Shown here piece after piece: positions 7,774 through 16,191 of a stretch of DNA of 19,077 bases (the stretch's first letter is position 1; every line of letters begins with the position of its first letter). Made by a program: the position numbers and the translations under genes. The notes beneath the pieces were generated by a model. The model searched no databases and was not told the origin of the DNA. It worked only from the letters and a program-made list of their open reading frames with translations. Source of the stretch: Bacteroidia bacterium (GTDB lineage: Bacteria > Bacteroidota > Bacteroidia > NS11-12g > UBA955); NCBI GenBank assembly GCA_014376345.1, contig JACMRS010000097.1, forward strand, positions 1-19,077, given 5' to 3'.

Positions 7774-9114
7774 TTATTTTTTATCCATTTCAAAAAGAGA
7801 CTCTTTATCTACAACCTCAACCACAGTGCCTTCTTTAAGCTTATAAGTTATAGCATCAAATGGAAATGAAACAACAGTTTCACCCTCTTTAATTCCTTCC
7901 AGAACCTTAATATATCTTGTATCCTGGATACCTGTTTTAACAACCCTCATAGTTGCCTTACCGTTACTCACAATCCATACTATTTCATCTTTTGGCGCAT
8001 TGTTATCGACAGGTGTATCATTTGTTTTTTTATCTCCACCCGACACATCTTTTTTCTTTTCCATGTCGGAAGATTTAACTGTTACCGCTGAAACTGGAAT
8101 ACTCAGCACATTACTTTCTGTTGATGTAATAATATTTACAGACGCTGACATGCCCGGTTTAAAAGGAATTCTACCGGCAGCCTGCTTAATAAGATCCTTA
8201 TAAGAACTAGAAAGGATTCTTATTTTCACCTGAAAATTAGTTACCTGATCTGTAGAAGTTAATGAAGAACTTTGAGTTGCAGAATTAGCCACAAGCGTTA
8301 CAATGCCTTTAAACACTCTGTTTCCATAAGCATCTACTTCAATATTTGCTGTATCGCCCAATTTTATTCTAACGATATCATTTTCATTTACATCAACCCG
8401 CACTTCCATATTATCAAGATTTGAAATCCTCATAATTTCAGTTCCTGCCATCTGTGATGTACCTACCACACGCTCACCTTTTTCAGAATTTAAAGCTGTA
8501 ACAATGCCGTCGGAAGGTGCATAAATGCTGGTTCTGCCATAACTTTTAGTAGCTTGCTGAACATTGGCCTGTACTGATTCAATATTATATTTTGAACTTA
8601 AAACAGCTTTTTGTGAGGCTTCATAATCAGCCTTCGACATCATATACTGCGCTTCCGCATTGTCGTAATCCTGCTGTGATAATACTTTTTCTTTAAACAG
8701 TTTCTGTGAGCGTTCCCACAATTTTTGCTGTTGCAAATAACTGGCATTCACTCTTGAAAGCTGGGCTTCTGAATTCGCACTGTTTGCTTTTGCAGTATTT
8801 AAAGATGCCTTTGCCTGATCGAGTGTTGTAATATAAAGTTCCGGATTTATTTTTAAAAGTAGCGTTCCCTGTTTCACCGTGTCACCTTCTTTAACATAAA
8901 GCTCAGTAATTTCTCCACTAACATCAGGACTGATTTTAACTTCTGACTCAGGATAAATTTTTCCGCTTGCCGATACCTCTTCAACAATATTGTGCATGGA
9001 AGCTTTTTCAACTGAAACTTTTGTTCCTTTCCCGCCTTTCTTCGTTAAAGCAGCTATTATTACAAGTACGATTACAATTGCAACCAGAATGATAATTATT
9101 TTTTTCGTCTTCAT
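7774..9114 (-). CDS. efflux periplasmic adaptor subunit (HlyD/MacA/RND family)
   Basis: A 446-residue membrane fusion protein that links an inner-membrane transporter to a TolC-like channel. Its segments are an N-terminal membrane anchor (5-24), the first half of the lipoyl domain with SGEITELYVKEGDTVKQG (66-83), a long alpha-helical hairpin rich in Ala/Gln/Ser (about 95-190), the second lipoyl half with IYAPSDGIVTALNSEKGERV (197-216), and a beta-barrel with a C-terminal domain. A charged, probably disordered Lys/Asp-rich insert (about 348-376) interrupts the membrane-proximal domain. It follows the TolC-like gene by 18 bases, so the two are co-transcribed. The permease at 5878-7113 suggests a MacAB-type pump, but an RND partner elsewhere cannot be excluded. 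Confidence 0.93.
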   Translation of the reverse strand: MKTKKIIIILVAIVIVLVIIAALTKKGGKGTKVSVEKASMHNIVEEVSASGKIYPESEVKISPDVSGEITELYVKEGDTVKQGTLLLKINPELYITTLDQAKASLNTAKANSANSEAQLSRVNASYLQQQKLWERSQKLFKEKVLSQQDYDNAEAQYMMSKADYEASQKAVLSSKYNIESVQANVQQATKSYGRTSIYAPSDGIVTALNSEKGERVVGTSQMAGTEIMRISNLDNMEVRVDVNENDIVRIKLGDTANIEVDAYGNRVFKGIVTLVANSATQSSSLTSTDQVTNFQVKIRILSSSYKDLIKQAAGRIPFKPGMSASVNIITSTESNVLSIPVSAVTVKSSDMEKKKDVSGGDKKTNDTPVDNNAPKDEIVWIVSNGKATMRVVKTGIQDTRYIKVLEGIKEGETVVSFPFDAITYKLKEGTVVEVVDKESLFEMDKK

Positions 9115-9132
9115 TTTATTCTTTTTAAAATA

Positions 9133-10551
9133 TTAAAGGCTGATAGATTTTCCATTGTAGTAATCAAGTATCATCGATCTGAATACAAATTCATATTTGG
9201 CCTGAAGCATCAATGATTGTGAATTGGTATAACTGTTTTTTATTGCAAGAAAATCAACCGAGTTTAAAACACCGGAAGTGAATTTTTTATCTGCGTAATC
9301 GAGATTAAGCTGCTGCGCTTCAAAACTATTTTTAGTAGCATTTAATCTTGCCTCTGCTGCATTGTAATCGTTTTGTGCAAGATTAATATCAGTGTAAAGT
9401 GCATTTTTTGTTTTCTCGTAATCGAGTTGACTTTGCTCCAGAGATATTTTTGATTTAAGTATCTGACTGTTGATCTGATTGGCATTAAAAAGTGTCCAGT
9501 TAAGACTGACACCGAGCGATTGACCGAAGTTATTTTTAAGCTGCTTTCCGAATCCGATTGTTTTTGTATCATACGAATAGGTAGGCTGCAATATTCTTGT
9601 AAAAGTATTTTCTGTAAAATAATTTGTTGGAGAAGTGCCTGTAACCTGCAGGTTCAGCACCTCTTTATTACTTTGAGAATACACAGTTGAAAGGTTTGCA
9701 TACAAAGATATATTTGGCGAACGTAATCCTCTGGCAACACGTGTATACATCATAGCACTCTGAATGCGCAACTCTGATGCTTTAATCTGTGGCATTCTAT
9801 TAAGATTAGCTTGGTAAGCATCTGAAGCTGAAAATTTTACTGCATTAATAGCTGAGTCAATATCCGGTGCCTCAATCTCAAATTCTTCATTTGCAGGTGC
9901 CTGTATCAGATTTTTTAAATTAATCAGATTGCTGTTATAAAGATTTTTTGTATTGATAAGTGTTAATTCTTCATTTGCCACTTGTGCTTTCAGACTTAGA
10001 AGATTGCTTTGGTCTGTACTACCCGCATTATATAGAATTTCTGCTCTTTCAATTTGCCTTTTTGTTGCATCAACCTGGTTCTGGTTGTTCACCAAATTTT
10101 CTTTATTAAAAAGAATTTGCAGGAAAAGCGAAGCCACATTCAGCGCAATTGTATTTTTAGTTGCTTCTAACGATTCCTGAGTTGCCTGCAATGCCAGATT
10201 TTGCTGCTTAATAGTATTTTGATTTTGCAGTCCGTTAAAAATAGTAAGATTTGCACCCAAACTGACGTTATTTGTTCTTAATGTCTGATTGACAAACGTA
10301 TTTGTAAATCTGTCAATCGTACGTCCAAACTGGTAATTCTGACCTGCACTTGCATTGGCATTTGGCAATAAGGCAAGTTTACTTTGATTAAAATCGATAA
10401 AAGAATTTCTGACATTGAGTGCACCTTGTTGAACATCCAGATTTTTTGCAAAAGCCTGGTCGATACAATCTTTAAGGGTCCATTTTTTTACTTGTGCTCC
10501 GGCGCAATGCGAGACTAAAAGTGTGGTGAAGAATAAAAACAATCTTTTCAT
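9133..10551 (-). CDS. TolC-family outer-membrane efflux channel
   Basis: A 472-residue outer-membrane factor. It has a signal peptide (about 1-19, ending AGA before QVKKW), the typical start WTLKDCIDQAFAKNLDVQQG, and two long repeats of helix-rich, Asn/Gln-rich sequence (SFIDFNQSKLALLPNANASA and the paired LGVSLNWTLFNANQINSQIL later on) as in all TolC-like channels. It forms the trimeric exit duct for the adaptor encoded 18 bases downstream. About 120 bases separate it from the preceding TPR gene; that gap contains two short AT-rich palindromes but no convincing terminator or consensus promoter. Confidence 0.94.
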   Translation of the reverse strand: MKRLFLFFTTLLVSHCAGAQVKKWTLKDCIDQAFAKNLDVQQGALNVRNSFIDFNQSKLALLPNANASAGQNYQFGRTIDRFTNTFVNQTLRTNNVSLGANLTIFNGLQNQNTIKQQNLALQATQESLEATKNTIALNVASLFLQILFNKENLVNNQNQVDATKRQIERAEILYNAGSTDQSNLLSLKAQVANEELTLINTKNLYNSNLINLKNLIQAPANEEFEIEAPDIDSAINAVKFSASDAYQANLNRMPQIKASELRIQSAMMYTRVARGLRSPNISLYANLSTVYSQSNKEVLNLQVTGTSPTNYFTENTFTRILQPTYSYDTKTIGFGKQLKNNFGQSLGVSLNWTLFNANQINSQILKSKISLEQSQLDYEKTKNALYTDINLAQNDYNAAEARLNATKNSFEAQQLNLDYADKKFTSGVLNSVDFLAIKNSYTNSQSLMLQAKYEFVFRSMILDYYNGKSISL

Positions 10552-10671
10552 AAAAAAATCTTTAGGCCGAAATTAACAAACCTCGGCGGTGCATATAACA
10601 TTGTTCGATAAACATCGATTACAATTCGCCCGTTGAAAAAATTGTTTTAAATAATAATCATTAATTAATGA

Positions 10672-12165
10672 CTATTCATCCAGTCTTTTGAGTGCTGCTC
10701 TTGCTTTCTGATCAATGCTGCTCACGTATTCTGTATTTTTAGTAAAATCATTTTTAGCCATTTTGAAATATTTTATGGCTAAGGTTTTGTTTTTTTCTAT
10801 TTCATAAATAAATCCGAGTTGAAGTGCCGAATATGCTGCAAAGTAATAAGGCTGATCAGTACCTTTAGCAATTGTGCTTTCATAAAAAACTTTGGCTTTG
10901 GCATATTCTTTTTGCTCGTGAGCTAAGCGACCTTTCCGATAGTTGAGTTCAAGTTTTTCTTTTAAGGAACTTAAATTTATTTCATTCACTTTTGAAATAA
11001 ATACATTAGCCTTATCATAATATTTTCCATCGAAAAGCAAACGGGCGCTTAACAAATCTGTGTTGTGAATGTCTGCAGCAATAGATTCTTTTTCTGACTG
11101 TTTGTCTTCTTCAATGTTTGCTACTCCTTTTTTTCTACAAATAGAACTGTAGCTTTTATAATCTGATTCTTTGCCTTGTAAAAGACTGCTAAGCGCGAGG
11201 TATCTGTAGGCAGATTTAATATAACTCAGGCCATTATATTTTACTGTAAATATTTTAATATAAATATCCCCTGTAAAATCTAGTTTTCTGAGTTTTGCCA
11301 GTCCGAGCATGTAATCGAGATAATAAAAAGGATATTCTTTGAAGGTTGGCTTGTCAGAAAGAATAGTGATAATTTCATCGTTCATACCATTGTAACCAGC
11401 AATAGTAGCGCGCATATATGCCTGAAGGAGGTTTGTTTTGAAATTTCTTGTGCAAGGTTCGATAATTGTCCATGCTTTTTCAGTCTCTTTCAAAAGATGG
11501 TGGTGAAGCATGGCATCCATAAATGCAGCTTCTTGTTTAAAAAACACATCCTCCTTATTTGTAGAAGCTGCAAAAGTATAAAGCTCCATTTTCGCAATGC
11601 CTTTTTTGATGTCTCCTTTTAAGCCAACCATTTTGACAAGTAAATTGTATTTTTGGGGCACTGCTCCCAGAATAGCTTCAATTAAACCAAGACTTTTATT
11701 ATTAATATTAAAATCAGGGTAAAGTTCTTTATTTTTCTTGAGAAGTGAATATGCATCCCGCAAATCTACACCTGCAGAAAAATGATCTCCCATCCTTAGT
11801 TTTATAAATGCCCATTGAAGTTTTACCTCAGCCTGTGCAAACAAATACCAGCCCGATTTAACTTCATTTTCCTTTAAAGTTTTTAATCTGGGCGCCTCAT
11901 TTTCTTTTGTTTTTTTATAAAGCGCTGTTTCTTCCCGGACTGTATTTTCAAGAAAATCAATATAATTTTCAAGCAATACAACAGCCATATTATCAGGATT
12001 TGATTTTTTTTCGACTTCGAGGAATAGTCTGGCGTTATCAAATTTTAATGTGAAAATATGTTCCTGAGCATAAAGACAATTTTGCGTAAAAACAAAGGTT
12101 GCGGCTTCAAGTCTGAAAGACATTAAAAGCATTGCAGCCAGCAGAAATTGTAGATATTTTTTCAC
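10672..12165 (-). CDS. secreted TPR-repeat protein of unknown function
   Basis: A 497-residue protein with a signal peptide (KKYLQFLLAAMLLMSF...EAA) from a GTG start at 12165; no ATG lies before the signal peptide. The rest is almost wholly alpha-helical. Clear TPR-like units occur at the C-terminus: LNYRKGRLAHEQKEYAKAKV and YSALQLGFIYEIEKNKTLAI (about 408-478). The central region has GLIEAILGAVPQKYNLLVK and GLKGDIKKGI (160-190), a layout reminiscent of the eukaryotic TTC39/Iml2 TPR proteins, although I cannot prove homology. It probably scaffolds protein contacts in the periplasm. It begins only 25 bases after a strong terminator, so it needs read-through or a promoter overlapping that terminator. 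Confidence 0.75.
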   Translation of the reverse strand: MKKYLQFLLAAMLLMSFRLEAATFVFTQNCLYAQEHIFTLKFDNARLFLEVEKKSNPDNMAVVLLENYIDFLENTVREETALYKKTKENEAPRLKTLKENEVKSGWYLFAQAEVKLQWAFIKLRMGDHFSAGVDLRDAYSLLKKNKELYPDFNINNKSLGLIEAILGAVPQKYNLLVKMVGLKGDIKKGIAKMELYTFAASTNKEDVFFKQEAAFMDAMLHHHLLKETEKAWTIIEPCTRNFKTNLLQAYMRATIAGYNGMNDEIITILSDKPTFKEYPFYYLDYMLGLAKLRKLDFTGDIYIKIFTVKYNGLSYIKSAYRYLALSSLLQGKESDYKSYSSICRKKGVANIEEDKQSEKESIAADIHNTDLLSARLLFDGKYYDKANVFISKVNEINLSSLKEKLELNYRKGRLAHEQKEYAKAKVFYESTIAKGTDQPYYFAAYSALQLGFIYEIEKNKTLAIKYFKMAKNDFTKNTEYVSSIDQKARAALKRLDE

Positions 12166-12181
12166 TTGTCTTTTAAAATTT

Positions 12182-12218
12182 GCGCAAAAAAAAAGGAATG
12201 TTCAAGAACATTCCTTTT
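12182..12218 (-). terminator. intrinsic terminator after the zinc-ribbon gene
   Basis: Two perfect 13-base arms (12191-12203 and 12206-12218, AAAAGGAATGTTC and its complement) form a hairpin. On the minus strand it is followed by a T run reading into 12186. It ends the nif3-zinc-ribbon transcript. On the plus strand no T run of similar length follows, and no plus-strand gene ends here. Confidence 0.9.
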
Positions 12219-12235
12219 CAAATATATGTAAATTC

Positions 12236-13036
12236 TTAAGCTTTTGCTGCTTTAAGAGTTCTTACTCTGCGTTTTGGCTTATCTTCTTCAGAAACAACAA
12301 CCGGAACAATACCGGTTATAGCGTTGTCGACAAGAATACGACCGCAATGCTCGCAATCGATAATTTTAAGATGCTGTTTGATGTCAGACTGACGCTGAGG
12401 TGGAATTTTAGAGAAACAACCACCGCAAGAATTACGTTCAATAGAAGCAATAGCCAATCCGTTTTTAACATTTTTACGGATACGGTTGTAAGCTTTTACA
12501 AGACGTTCTTCAACTTTTTTCTCGTAATCATTGCGCTCTTTCATCATTCCATTTTCTTCCTCTTCGGTTTCTTTTGAAATGGTTACAAGCTCTTTCTTTT
12601 TGAATTCAAGATCTTTATTTCTGTTTTCAAGATTTTGTTTTGCAAGCTCCTGAGCTTCTTTTTTAGATTCAATGTATCCAAAATGCTCTTTAATGCGTTT
12701 TTCAGCACCCATAATTTCCAGACCCGCAATTTCGATCTCTTTATTTAGAGCTTCGTATTCGCGGTTGTTCTTTACTTCTTCAAGCTGCTTTTTGTATTTT
12801 ACTACAAGTTGCTCTGTCTGTTTGATTTTGGCTTTGTAGCCTGCAATATCATTCTCGTACTGTTCAATATCTTTGTTGATATTGTCTGCTCTGGTCTGAA
12901 GTCCGATAAGTTCATCCTCAAGGTCGGAAACCTCAATAGGAAGTTCACCTTTCAGTGCGTTCAAACGATCGAGCCTGGAATCAATTTCCTGTAGCTCCCA
13001 AAGTGCTTTTAATTTATTTTCTACCGTTAAATCCAT
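12236..13036 (-). CDS. coiled-coil C4 zinc-ribbon protein
   Basis: A 266-residue protein. Residues 1-190 are a long Glu/Lys-rich coiled coil with heptad character, including the conserved NNREYEALNKEIE (90-102). The C-terminus holds a four-cysteine zinc ribbon, CGGC (204-207) and CEHC (228-231), which belongs to the zf-RING_7 type family. A basic tail (KPKRRVRTLKAAKA) follows. Family members (for example CT398/CdsZ-like proteins) are thought to bind nucleic acid or act as adaptors; the precise role is unknown. The 18-base gap to the nif3-like gene fits a two-gene operon, an arrangement I recall as common in Bacteroidota, and it ends at the terminator at 12182-12218. Confidence 0.88.
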   Translation of the reverse strand: MDLTVENKLKALWELQEIDSRLDRLNALKGELPIEVSDLEDELIGLQTRADNINKDIEQYENDIAGYKAKIKQTEQLVVKYKKQLEEVKNNREYEALNKEIEIAGLEIMGAEKRIKEHFGYIESKKEAQELAKQNLENRNKDLEFKKKELVTISKETEEEENGMMKERNDYEKKVEERLVKAYNRIRKNVKNGLAIASIERNSCGGCFSKIPPQRQSDIKQHLKIIDCEHCGRILVDNAITGIVPVVVSEEDKPKRRVRTLKAAKA

Positions 13037-13054
13037 GTTTAGAATTGAATTGTA

Positions 13055-14155
13055 TTATTTGAAATATGTTATTGGGTTAGTGTTCGTTTTGGCGAAAACG
13101 ACTGCAAAATTAGCGAATTTTTTTGTAATAATGTCATAAAATATCTCTAAGGTAAATATTTCGCTTTCATAATGACCTATATCGCACACCATCAGGCTGT
13201 TACCTGCTGCAAAGTACTCATGGTATTTGAAATCTGCACTGATATAAACGTCAACACCTGCAGAAATCGCTTTGTCAAGCAAAAAACTGCCGGATCCTCC
13301 ACAAACAGCCACCTTTGAAACAGTCTCCCCTTCCCACTTCGTTATTTTAAATACATCAAGGTGCATACATTTTTTTAAATGTTCTAAAAATTCTTGTTTA
13401 GAATAAGGCTTTTCAAGATCTCCTATAATTCCTGAACCGACTTGCAAATGAAGGTTATCAAGTTTGTATAATTCATAAGCAACTTCTTCGTAAGGATGGG
13501 CTTTTCGAAGCTCCGAAAGCACCCTTTCCTTTAAATAATCAGGAACCAGAACCTCAATTCGTTTTTCAGGACCGGCATGTGCAACATTTTTTTCACCAAC
13601 TGCAGGATTCGTGTTTTCATTTGGAGTAAACCTGCCTGTGCCATCTGAGCTAAAACTGCAATTGCTGTAATTTCCAATATTTCCGGCGCCTGCTTCAAAA
13701 AGCTTTTTAAGGATATTTTCTTCTGAATCAACCGGACAATAAGTCACAAGTTTATAAAGCAAACCGCGTTTTGGGTCGAGAATACGCGTATTTATCAATC
13801 CGAGTTTTGATGCAATTTTGCTGCTGACTCCGTTTTCTAAAACATTGTCGAGATTGGTATGAGCCGCGTAAACAGCTATATTATTCTGAATTGCTTTTAT
13901 TATCGATCTGCCGGTATCAGTAGATTTGCTGATTTTTTTCAAACCACCAAAAATAAGCGGATGGTGAGCAATAATTAAATTGCAATTTTCTGCAACTGCT
14001 TCATCTACAACCACTTCAGTAACATCAAGACAAAGCATTGCCTTTGACACCTCAACATCCGCATCCCCGATAATCAAACCGGCATTGTCGTAAGATTCCT
14101 GATATGAACGTGGCGCAACTTCTTCTATTGCATTAATAATTTCACTGAGTTTCAT
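13055..14155 (-). CDS. Nif3-like dinuclear metal-centre protein
   Basis: A 366-residue member of the NIF3/YqfO family, often annotated as GTP cyclohydrolase 1 type 2 but with no firmly settled function. The metal ligands are visible: HHP (64-66), AAHTNLDN (97-104) with Asp103, and DIGHYESE (325-332) with His328 and Glu332. It is the long form with an inserted PII-like domain (about 130-235, ending HPYEEVAYELY), as in YqfO, rather than the 250-residue YbgI form. The frame continues six codons upstream, but the ATG at 14155 gives the family's MKLSEIINAIEE start. First gene of the operon with the zinc-ribbon gene; divergent from lpxK. Confidence 0.93.
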   Translation of the reverse strand: MKLSEIINAIEEVAPRSYQESYDNAGLIIGDADVEVSKAMLCLDVTEVVVDEAVAENCNLIIAHHPLIFGGLKKISKSTDTGRSIIKAIQNNIAVYAAHTNLDNVLENGVSSKIASKLGLINTRILDPKRGLLYKLVTYCPVDSEENILKKLFEAGAGNIGNYSNCSFSSDGTGRFTPNENTNPAVGEKNVAHAGPEKRIEVLVPDYLKERVLSELRKAHPYEEVAYELYKLDNLHLQVGSGIIGDLEKPYSKQEFLEHLKKCMHLDVFKITKWEGETVSKVAVCGGSGSFLLDKAISAGVDVYISADFKYHEYFAAGNSLMVCDIGHYESEIFTLEIFYDIITKKFANFAVVFAKTNTNPITYFK

Positions 14156-14170
14156 GTTTGCAAATAAAAG

Positions 14171-14178
14171 CAAATTTA
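14171..14178 (-). promoter_or_regulatory. -7 element for the nif3-like operon
   Basis: TAAATTTG on the minus strand matches TAnnTTTG exactly and ends 15 bases before the ATG at 14155. No TTG is found at the expected 19-20 bases upstream, so the promoter call rests on the -7 element alone. Confidence 0.35.
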
Positions 14179-14211
14179 TCGTTAACCCTTTTCTTTAATC
14201 TGATCGGGATA

Positions 14212-14242
14212 TTGCAACTCCCGTATAAATTAGTCACCTTTG
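14212..14242 (+). promoter_or_regulatory. possible promoter for lpxK-gldH run
   Basis: TTG (14212-14214), a 20-base spacer and CACCTTTG (14235-14242), one mismatch from TAnnTTTG. If real, transcription begins around 14247-14250, which rules out the TTG start at 14158 and leaves GTG 14248 (nearly leaderless) or ATG 14272. Confidence 0.35.
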
Positions 14243-14247
14243 TGGCT

Positions 14248-15297
14248 GTGGAAAAGCTGCGTTACCTTTTAATGCCCTTTGGCTGGATTTATGGCCTCGT
14301 GATGTTGTTGAGGAGCAGACTGTATAAAAGCGGCTTTTTTAGTTCTTACAATCCTCCAATTCCCACTATATGCATTGGAAACCTGCAAGTAGGCGGCACA
14401 GGCAAAACACCTCACACCGAATTTCTGGCAGCCTGGTTGAGCAAAAACCACAAAATAGCGGTGCTTTCAAGAGGATATAAAAGAAAAACCAAAGGTTTTA
14501 TTAAAGCTTCACCTTTAAGTACTGCTTTGGAAATCGGGGATGAGCCTTTGCAAATCTCAAGAAAAAACCCAAACATTACAGTAGCTGTCTGTGAAAAAAG
14601 AGCGGATGGCATTCAAAAACTTCTTTCAGAAGATGCAGGTTTAGAGATTATTTTACTGGATGATGCCATGCAACATCTTTCAGTTACTCCTGAACTTACT
14701 ATTTTGCTTTCTGAGCTTGATCATCCATATTTTGATGATAAAATGATGCCGGCAGGAAGACTCCGTGAATTTTATACCGGTGAAAAAAGAGCAGATGTGA
14801 TCATTTTTACCAAATGTCCTCTGAAATTTTCTCAGATTAAAAAAATAGAATTCATCAGACAGCTGGATCCTTATGACCATCAGGAAGTTTATTTTACTGC
14901 TTATAAATATGGTAAGCTTAAACACATTATCAGCGGTGAAGAATTTTCGGGTTCAATAAATGAACAGAAGATGATTATTTTAACCGGTATCGCTAATCCA
15001 AAGCCTTTTAGTACACAAGTGAGGAGTTTTGGAACAGTAACTGATGAATTTAATTTTCCCGACCATCATAACTTTTCTGAGACAGATCTTAGCGATATTT
15101 TCGAAAAAGCCGGTACCGATACAATTATAGTAACAACTGAAAAAGATGCGATGAGACTAGAACCTTTTGTTCAGCAAGCAACTGAAAGCGCTATTTCTAA
15201 ACAGTTTCCATCAATTTATTACATTCCGATTGAAACATTTTTTCTTTTTGATGAAGAAGTGAGATTTAAATCAAGAATATTGGAGATTTTAAAATAA
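14248..15297 (+). CDS. lpxK: tetraacyldisaccharide 4'-kinase (lipid A biosynthesis)
   Basis: LpxK phosphorylates the 4' position of the lipid A disaccharide at the inner membrane. The N-terminal amphipathic/membrane helix (LRYLLMPFGWIYGLVMLLRS) is followed by the P-loop GNLQVGGTGKTP (44-55), the DDAMQH motif equivalent to the DDGLQH of other LpxKs, AGRLRE, and TTEKDAMRL near the C-terminus. The frame is open back to a TTG at 14158. I chose the GTG at 14248 because it gives MEKLRYLLMPF, matching how Bacteroidota LpxK proteins begin, and a normal length of 349 residues; the ATG at 14272 is the alternative. It is the first gene of a tight run with gldH and the DCC gene. Confidence 0.93.
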   Translation: MEKLRYLLMPFGWIYGLVMLLRSRLYKSGFFSSYNPPIPTICIGNLQVGGTGKTPHTEFLAAWLSKNHKIAVLSRGYKRKTKGFIKASPLSTALEIGDEPLQISRKNPNITVAVCEKRADGIQKLLSEDAGLEIILLDDAMQHLSVTPELTILLSELDHPYFDDKMMPAGRLREFYTGEKRADVIIFTKCPLKFSQIKKIEFIRQLDPYDHQEVYFTAYKYGKLKHIISGEEFSGSINEQKMIILTGIANPKPFSTQVRSFGTVTDEFNFPDHHNFSETDLSDIFEKAGTDTIIVTTEKDAMRLEPFVQQATESAISKQFPSIYYIPIETFFLFDEEVRFKSRILEILK

Positions 15298-15308
15298 TTT
15301 TGCAGGAG

Positions 15309-15779
15309 ATGAAAAATGTGATCAAACTCTTATTCATAGCACTTGCTTTTGCAGGATGCAACGAGAACCGCATTTTCGATGCTCAGGTTAAAATTTCAGA
15401 AAAAGGCTGGAATTACGAGCGTGTGCCTGAATTTAAATTCAATATTACTGACACAAAAAGTTATTACAATATATTTCTTAATCTTCGCAATAGCGAGGAC
15501 TATCAATATGAAAACATTTACCTGCTGGTGCACTTACGCAATCCTGATGGACGCGTGCAAACTCAACTTGTAAATGTCAGTCTTGCTGATGAAACCGGTA
15601 AAAGCAGAGGGAGTGGCATGGGCGATGTTCAAACTTATCAGTTGCCTTTACTAAAATCAAAAGCGTTCGACAAACAAGGTGAATATACTATTGCACTTGA
15701 ACAATCTATGCGCGACAGTTCTCTTAAAAGTGTTATGGATGTTGGAGTGATGATAAAAAAAGGAGATCCTGTTTTCTAA
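15309..15779 (+). CDS. gldH: gliding motility lipoprotein GldH
   Basis: A 156-residue lipoprotein with a short signal peptide and lipobox AFAGC (lipidated Cys17). The mature part carries the GldH pattern: WNYERVPEFKFNITDTKSYY, then FLNLRNSEDYQYENIYLLV. GldH is needed for gliding in Flavobacterium johnsoniae but is also kept in non-gliding Bacteroidota, so its presence does not show motility here. The ATG at 15309 directly follows an AGGAG, too close for a normal Shine-Dalgarno; a TTG at 15300 would add three residues. It starts 11 bases after the lpxK stop and 3 bases before the next gene. Confidence 0.88.
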   Translation: MKNVIKLLFIALAFAGCNENRIFDAQVKISEKGWNYERVPEFKFNITDTKSYYNIFLNLRNSEDYQYENIYLLVHLRNPDGRVQTQLVNVSLADETGKSRGSGMGDVQTYQLPLLKSKAFDKQGEYTIALEQSMRDSSLKSVMDVGVMIKKGDPVF

Positions 15780-15782
15780 TTT

Positions 15783-16187
15783 ATGAACATCCTGAATCAT
15801 CCTGTAATATTATTCGATGGCGTTTTCAACCTCTGCAACAGCTCAGTTCAGTTTGTGATAAAGCATGATAAAAAAGCTGTCTTTCATTTTACTGCACTTC
15901 AATCTGAAGAAGGGAAAAAACTGATTGCCAACTTCGGAAAAACTTCAGCACTTGATTCAATTTTACTTGTTGAAAATGGCAAGATTTACTCAGAATCTAC
16001 AGCAGCTTTAAGAATTGCAAAAAGACTGGGATTTCCGGTAAACTGGCTTTACGGATTAATTATAGTGCCTGCTTTCCTTCGAAACCAGGTTTATAAATTT
16101 ATTGCCCGCAACCGTTACAAATGGTTTGGTAAACAAGAAAGCTGTATGCTGCCAACCCCTGAATTAAAATCACGTTTCCTGAGTTAA
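15783..16187 (+). CDS. DCC-family thiol-disulfide oxidoreductase-like protein with altered motif
   Basis: A 134-residue protein of the DCC (DUF393/YuxK) family, which has a thioredoxin-like fold named after its D-x-x-C-x-x-C motif. Family features are VILFDGVFNLCNSSVQFVIK (8-27), FTALQSEEGK, ESTAALRIAKRLG and the closing CMLPTPELKSRFL. The first motif cysteine is replaced by phenylalanine (Asp12-Gly-Val-Phe15-Asn-Leu-Cys18; codon TTC instead of TGC), leaving one cysteine, so a two-cysteine redox reaction at this site is not possible. Whether this protein is an enzyme is open. It is translated in a run with gldH (3-base gap) and ends 4 bases before the next gene. Confidence 0.88.
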   Translation: MNILNHPVILFDGVFNLCNSSVQFVIKHDKKAVFHFTALQSEEGKKLIANFGKTSALDSILLVENGKIYSESTAALRIAKRLGFPVNWLYGLIIVPAFLRNQVYKFIARNRYKWFGKQESCMLPTPELKSRFLS

Positions 16188-16191
16188 AACC

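Noticed and set aside
10619..10685. AT-rich palindrome TCATTAATTAATGA and CGAT-GTTT-ATCG between the TPR and tolC-like genes
   Set aside because: The stems are short and AT-rich with no run of T after them, and neither matches a known operator or terminator pattern.
13531..13731. Minus-strand frame overlapping the nif3-like gene
   Set aside because: It is in another frame of a well-supported gene and has no family motif. The same holds for 9342-9572, 16811-17274 and the other overlapping frames.
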